Shown here: one piece after another, positions 15,463-19,579 of the stretch
How the letters are laid out: every line of letters begins with the position of its first letter
Position numbering within the stretch: the stretch's first letter is position 1
Assembly: GCA_023415545.1 (NCBI GenBank)
Contig: JAEZKJ010000138.1
Location: 1 to 19,579, forward strand
DNA from: Bacteroidota bacterium
Lineage (GTDB): Bacteria; Bacteroidota; Bacteroidia; Bacteroidales; Bacteroidaceae
Direction: 5' to 3'
Length of the DNA stretch: 19,579 bases
Program-made: the position numbers and the translations under genes
The notes under the pieces: model-generated
Databases searched by the model: none
The model's input: only the letters and a program-made list of their open reading frames with translations
Told to the model about the DNA's origin: nothing

Positions 15463-18135
15463 TTAAATTCTTCCACTATTATCTATCAAATTCCTTATTT
15501 TATTATTAATTTTTTCACTTTTCATCAATTCCTCTATAGTAAGATGCATTCTGTATCTCCAATAGTGTCGTGGATTGGCAGGATAATTTATTCTCTCTGA
15601 TTCTACATCTTTGTTACGTATATCTTCATCTATCGATAGCCAATCTTGAAATGAAAGAATACATAGTAAGGAGTTACATTCTAAATGATGTTTAACAATC
15701 TCTTCGCATAGCCATCCTGGAGCCTGTTTAGGTGTTTTATCCCAATGACCAAGAACATTATTATAATATTTGCAGGAAACTTCATAATCCTCCTCCCACC
15801 AGCCTCTAAGTGTGCTCATGTCGTGGGTAGAGATAGTACAAACTGATTTATATGGATATTCCCATACATGGCCGAATTCATGGTCTATTCTTTTGGGCAT
15901 ACGTTGAATTTCAAGGCTCAATATCTGCAACTCATCCATTACCCATGGCACACAATCAGGAACCATACCTAAATCTTCACCACATACCAGCATATTAGTA
16001 GAGTTGATTAATACCGGAAGCTTTTTCATAGCCTCTTCATACCAAAACTTGTTATGGCGATTGTAGAAATAGTTGTTATAAAGTTTGTTGAAAGCCTCTT
16101 TCTCCTGCCAATTTAATTTTTCGAAAATAAAATCATCTTGAACAGCAATTCTTGGGTGATACATATTTGGTAATTTTCTGTCTTTTACAAACAGAACATT
16201 ACTTATCAGTGAGTATAACCCTTCCTTGATAAATTTGCTTTCTTCATCATTTTTACCTAAAAAAAATGCTTCTACCTTACGTTGAGTATCATATTCAGGT
16301 AACAATTCATAAATGTCATCATGTATAATTTTTAAGAATTTCTCTTTTACCTCATTTTTTTTATCACCAAATACTCTATTAAGAATATCTTCATTGATAA
16401 ACGGTTTAGTCATAAAATCTTCCTGGAAACGAAGTCCATATTGCTCTATCTCTATAGCACTCATAGGCAATGCTGGAACAAACTGTCCAAGTAATCCATG
16501 AACAGAGTTTTCCGGTATTTCCCATATCCTAAAAAAGCCCAATATATGATCTATTCTGTAAGCAGTAAAATATTCCGCCATTTTGCGGAATCTTCTTTGC
16601 CACCACCTATAATTATCTTTCTCCATAACTTCCCAGTTATAAGTAGGGAATCCCCAATTTTGTCCATTTTTTGAGAATGCATCAGGTGGTGCTCCTGCTT
16701 GCCCATTCATATTGAAATAAAATGGTTCTACCCATGCCTCAACGCTGTTGCGACTAATTCCAATAGGTATGTCACCTTTTAAAATTATACCTTTTTGCCT
16801 TGCATAATTACTAGCTTCAAGTAACTGTTCGTGAAGTATGAATTGAATAAAGTAATAAAATGATATCTCTTTATATGATTCGCTAGTTTCACTGCAAAGC
16901 ATTTTTATTTCATCATAATTAAATGTTGAATACTTGGGCCATGAGCTAAATTGTGGTGTATTATATATATCACGTAAATAGCTGAAAGCAGCATAAGGCA
17001 TGAGCCACTCTTCATTATTTTTGAAGAACTCTTTGAAACTTTTTGAAGATAATATTTCACTGCTTTCTTGATTGAAGAGCTCTCTTAAGTAGCTTCTTTT
17101 CGAACGATTTACCTTTTCATAATCTATTTGAGGTAGCTTATTAAGTGCTTTTCTCTCCTTTTCATACTTCTCTTCCAACTTTTTATCATTAAGAGCAGGT
17201 AGTTGTCGAATATCAATGTACATTGGATGGAAAGCATAAATAGAGATGCTATTGTATGGATATGAGTCGGTCCAACTATTGTTAATCGTAGTATCATTTA
17301 TAGGAAGAATCTGTATTGCGCTTTGATGAGTATCAACAGCCCAATCGACTAACATCTTTAAATCACCAAAGTCACCAACTCCAAAACTTCCTTCACTACG
17401 TAAGGAGAAAACTGGGATTGCTGTACCTGCTACTTTTTCAACATGTGAAGTAAATTTTACTTCAACTTCAGGTGTAGCATATACATCACCCTGATGCAAA
17501 TGCTCAATATATAAAGTTCTATTTTTACCCTCTTCCCAATCAATTATCTCTTTACATTTTTTGTCACAAGCAACAAATTTGTATTCAATGGGGAAATGAA
17601 GGAAAGAGGTGTTAACTAGTGCCCACCACTCATTTTCTCCAACTTGCTGCATTGGAACAGCTTTCTGTTTGTCCCAATTACCTAAAAATGAACCCATACC
17701 GCTTATAGCAAGATAAGCATTTCTTCTGTTGATGGAAGGTGTTATTGCCCTGAAAAGGATATAACTTTCCGAAGGCGATATATTTAATGAGTAGTTTTTT
17801 ATAAAATCTTTATTGGCAAAAGCAGATGAGTAAAGGAAGGAGTGATGTGGTTTATCTTTCCAACTATCATCAGTTACATAACTTATGCAGGAGTCAATGT
17901 TTAAAGGTAAATGATGTGGGACTGTACTATCTTCTTCTCTAACACATTTACCATTACGATATAAAGCATAGTTATATGTTATATTGTTGTATTTTCCATC
18001 ATATGTTAAAGTCTTACTCCAATTCTCGCCATCGATGGTAGAAAGCATAATAGGATTATTTTTATCTCCATTGAAAATTATTGCTATTTCTTCTCCCCAT
18101 ACGGTACGATATTTAATTCTGAAGGTTATGTTCAT
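15463..18135 (-). CDS. malQ: 4-alpha-glucanotransferase (GH77) with tandem N-terminal CBM20-like domains
   Basis: An 890-residue cytoplasmic enzyme with no signal peptide. It transfers alpha-1,4-glucan units between malto-oligosaccharides, releasing glucose for metabolism. Two starch-binding CBM20-like modules come first: about 1-105 (ITFRIKYRTVWGEEIAIIF) and about 123-225 (LAISGMGSFLGNWDKQKAVPM). The GH77 barrel starts near 235 (AGTAIPVFSLRSEGSFGVGDFGDL). The catalytic residues are Asp529 (YRIDHILGFFRIWE, nucleophile), Glu720 (VCGEDLGMVPD, acid/base) and Asp772 (STHDMSTLRGWWEED). Length and tandem modules match the long, DPE2-like form common in Bacteroidetes rather than the shorter E. coli-type MalQ. 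The barrel carries a long insertion between about 320 and 440, as in DPE2-type enzymes. It is transcribed toward the transporter gene and ends at a shared terminator; its 256-bp upstream gap separates it from gyrB. Confidence 0.94.
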   Translation of the reverse strand: MNITFRIKYRTVWGEEIAIIFNGDKNNPIMLSTIDGENWSKTLTYDGKYNNITYNYALYRNGKCVREEDSTVPHHLPLNIDSCISYVTDDSWKDKPHHSFLYSSAFANKDFIKNYSLNISPSESYILFRAITPSINRRNAYLAISGMGSFLGNWDKQKAVPMQQVGENEWWALVNTSFLHFPIEYKFVACDKKCKEIIDWEEGKNRTLYIEHLHQGDVYATPEVEVKFTSHVEKVAGTAIPVFSLRSEGSFGVGDFGDLKMLVDWAVDTHQSAIQILPINDTTINNSWTDSYPYNSISIYAFHPMYIDIRQLPALNDKKLEEKYEKERKALNKLPQIDYEKVNRSKRSYLRELFNQESSEILSSKSFKEFFKNNEEWLMPYAAFSYLRDIYNTPQFSSWPKYSTFNYDEIKMLCSETSESYKEISFYYFIQFILHEQLLEASNYARQKGIILKGDIPIGISRNSVEAWVEPFYFNMNGQAGAPPDAFSKNGQNWGFPTYNWEVMEKDNYRWWQRRFRKMAEYFTAYRIDHILGFFRIWEIPENSVHGLLGQFVPALPMSAIEIEQYGLRFQEDFMTKPFINEDILNRVFGDKKNEVKEKFLKIIHDDIYELLPEYDTQRKVEAFFLGKNDEESKFIKEGLYSLISNVLFVKDRKLPNMYHPRIAVQDDFIFEKLNWQEKEAFNKLYNNYFYNRHNKFWYEEAMKKLPVLINSTNMLVCGEDLGMVPDCVPWVMDELQILSLEIQRMPKRIDHEFGHVWEYPYKSVCTISTHDMSTLRGWWEEDYEVSCKYYNNVLGHWDKTPKQAPGWLCEEIVKHHLECNSLLCILSFQDWLSIDEDIRNKDVESERINYPANPRHYWRYRMHLTIEELMKSEKINNKIRNLIDNSGRI

Positions 18136-18163
18136 ACTTTTTTGGATTTATGGTTTTGTTGTT

Positions 18164-18171
18164 CAAATTTA
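18164..18171 (-). promoter_or_regulatory. Bacteroidetes -7-like element upstream of malQ
   Basis: On the minus strand TAAATTTG fits TAnnTTTG and is identical to the susB element at 10160-10167. It predicts a leader of roughly 20 nt before the malQ ATG. Only a weak TGTT lies about 20 nt upstream as a -33 candidate. The rest of the 18136-18340 gap is AT-rich sequence with nothing else I can assign. Confidence 0.45.
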
Positions 18172-18340
18172 TCACATTTCCTTAAATAACATCTAATGAT
18201 AAATTAAAATATAAATCATCCGACCCTCTTATTTGTTCATAACTATACATTAATAATTAAAAATGTCTCTTTTAATCGAATATTTATAGATAAAATTATA
18301 ATGTTTACTTTATCATTAATATAAATCCAATAAAAGAAAA

Positions 18341-18368
18341 AGAGGGATATTCATATGAATATCCCTCT
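18341..18368 (-). terminator. gyrB transcription terminator (28-bp perfect palindrome)
   Basis: The arm AGAGGGATATTCAT (18341-18354) is followed directly by its exact complement (18355-18368), 23 bp after the gyrB stop. On the minus strand a T-rich tract (TTTTCTTTTATT) follows the stem, as in an intrinsic terminator. In the hairpin the central CATATG bases would form the loop. It separates gyrB from malQ. Confidence 0.8.
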
Positions 18369-18391
18369 AGAAAATATAAATAGGTTAAATA

Positions 18392-19579
18392 TTATGCGTC
18401 AATATTAGCATACGTAGCATTGTTTTCAATGAACTCACGTCGTGGAGCAACCTCATCACCCATCAACATAGAGAAAGTGTAATCAATGCTTGCAGCATTC
18501 TCCATTGTCACTTGTTTAAGAACTCTTGTTTCCGGATTCATAGTTGTTTCCCAAAGTTGTTCTGGGTTCATCTCACCAAGACCTTTGTATCGTTGTGTAT
18601 GAACACCACTTTCAGATCCGGCATTGTATTTCTTCATGAACTCAATTCTCTGCTCTTCAGTGTAGCAATACTCTTTTATTTTACCTTTAGAGCATAGATA
18701 CAATGGAGGGTTGGCAATATAAAGGTGACCAGCTTGAATAAGTTCAGGCATGTATCGATAGAATAGTGTCATGATAAGTGTGTCGATATGTGAACCATCG
18801 ACGTCGGCATCGGTCATGATAATAACTTTGTTATATCGTAGTTTATCAATATTAGCCTTTTTACTATCTTCCGAATCAACACCAAAACGTACACCTAATG
18901 CTTGAATGATGTTATTAACCTCATCACTTTCGAAAGCTTTATGCCACATCGCCTTTTCCACGTTAAGGATTTTACCTCTTAAAGGAAGGATAGCTTGAAA
19001 AGCACGGCTACGTCCCTGTTTAGCTGAACCACCTGCAGAGTCTCCCTCGACTAGGAATAATTCACACTCTTCAGGATTTCTACTTGAACAGTCAGCAAGT
19101 TTACCAGGAAGTCCTCCACCACCCATTGGGCTCTTTCTCTGAACAGATTCACGAGCTTTACGAGCAGCCATACGAGCAGTAGCAGCTAATATTACCTTAT
19201 CAACAATAATTTTAGCCTCTCTTGGATGTTCCTCCAAATAATTAGATAGAGCTTCACCAACAGCTTGGTTTACAGCACCACCTACATCACTATTACCAAG
19301 TTTTGTTTTTGTCTGTCCTTCAAACTGAGGTTCAGCAACTTTTACTGAGAGAACAGCGATAAGCCCCTCACGGAAGTCCTCTCCTGAGATCTCCACTTTA
19401 GCTTTTTCTAAAGCTTTACTATCCTCGGCATATTTCTTCAATACACGTGTCAAAGCAGTACGGAAACCAGCTTCGTGGGTACCACCTTCAATAGTATTGA
19501 TATTATTAACATATGAATGTATTGTTTCGCGGTATGTTGTATTGTACATAAAAGCACATTCTACAGGAATACCCGTTTT
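18392..19579 (-). CDS. gyrB: DNA gyrase subunit B, C-terminal part (5' end outside the window)
   Basis: An open frame of 395 codons from the right edge to TAA at 18392-18394; it begins inside the gene at KTGIPVECAFMYN, so no start is present. It shows the end of the transducer domain (EGGTHEAGFRTALTRVLKKYA) and the TOPRIM domain (ELFLVEGDSAGGSAKQGRSR, with the metal-binding acidic residues continued in TDADVDGSHIDTL). It then shows the C-terminal QRYKGLGEMNPEQLWETTMNP segment. Gyrase introduces negative supercoils using ATP; GyrB carries the ATPase and metal site. The end FSMLMGDEVAPRREFIENNATYANIDA resembles Bacteroidales GyrB and argues against ParE. It has no large insertion in TOPRIM. This housekeeping gene marks the boundary of the starch locus and is unrelated to its function. 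Confidence 0.95.
   Translation of the reverse strand, partial: KTGIPVECAFMYNTTYRETIHSYVNNINTIEGGTHEAGFRTALTRVLKKYAEDSKALEKAKVEISGEDFREGLIAVLSVKVAEPQFEGQTKTKLGNSDVGGAVNQAVGEALSNYLEEHPREAKIIVDKVILAATARMAARKARESVQRKSPMGGGGLPGKLADCSSRNPEECELFLVEGDSAGGSAKQGRSRAFQAILPLRGKILNVEKAMWHKAFESDEVNNIIQALGVRFGVDSEDSKKANIDKLRYNKVIIMTDADVDGSHIDTLIMTLFYRYMPELIQAGHLYIANPPLYLCSKGKIKEYCYTEEQRIEFMKKYNAGSESGVHTQRYKGLGEMNPEQLWETTMNPETRVLKQVTMENAASIDYTFSMLMGDEVAPRREFIENNATYANIDA

Noticed and set aside
18392..19579. Topoisomerase IV ParE instead of GyrB
   Set aside because: The TOPRIM context and the C-terminal ending (PRREFIENNATYANIDA) resemble Bacteroidales GyrB.
1..19579. Mobile element, CRISPR array, tRNA/rRNA or an unknown defence-type system
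   Set aside because: No transposase, integrase, regularly spaced repeats or RNA gene signatures were seen; every long reading frame fits starch metabolism or gyrB.

Overview
The window is a starch/malto-oligosaccharide utilization (Sus-type) locus from an AT-rich member of the Bacteroidetes, most likely Bacteroidales. The evidence is a SusC/SusD pair, a GH97 SusB, a SusR-type membrane-bound regulator, Bacteroidetes-style lipoproteins, A-rich translation starts and TAnnTTTG promoter-like elements. Species cannot be named from the sequence alone.

Layout: most genes are on the minus strand. Reading right to left in the transcribed direction: the 3' part of gyrB (18392-19579) ends in a 28-bp perfect-palindrome terminator. 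malQ (15463-18135, cytoplasmic GH77 with two N-terminal starch-binding modules) converges on an inner-membrane sugar transporter (14031-15386, plus strand), and the two share a bidirectional terminator. The transporter lies 65 bp downstream of a susR-like regulator (12376-13965, plus strand). Divergent from susR are susA (10302-12155, periplasmic neopullulanase/amylase), susB (7917-10097, GH97 alpha-glucosidase), susC (4772-7765, TonB-dependent porin), susD (3138-4760) and susE (1940-3112, surface starch-binding lipoproteins). After a terminator-like hairpin comes a GH13 amylase-family lipoprotein that runs off the left edge (1-1861).

Working model: the GH13 lipoprotein cuts starch at the cell surface, and SusD/SusE capture it. 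SusC imports the oligosaccharides into the periplasm, where SusA and SusB degrade them. SusR senses maltose or malto-oligosaccharides in the periplasm and activates the genes. The MFS-type carrier moves small maltodextrins or maltose across the inner membrane, and MalQ processes them in the cytoplasm. Compared with the classical Bacteroides thetaiotaomicron susRABCDEFG locus, the transporter and malQ are linked here. No SusF is present between susE and the surface amylase, and the amylase has a different domain layout from SusG.

I found no mobile element, CRISPR array, rRNA or tRNA, and no unknown multi-gene system. The least explained items are a sequence shared among the sus upstream regions (a candidate SusR operator), the hairpin inside the operon before the GH13 gene, and that gene's architecture.
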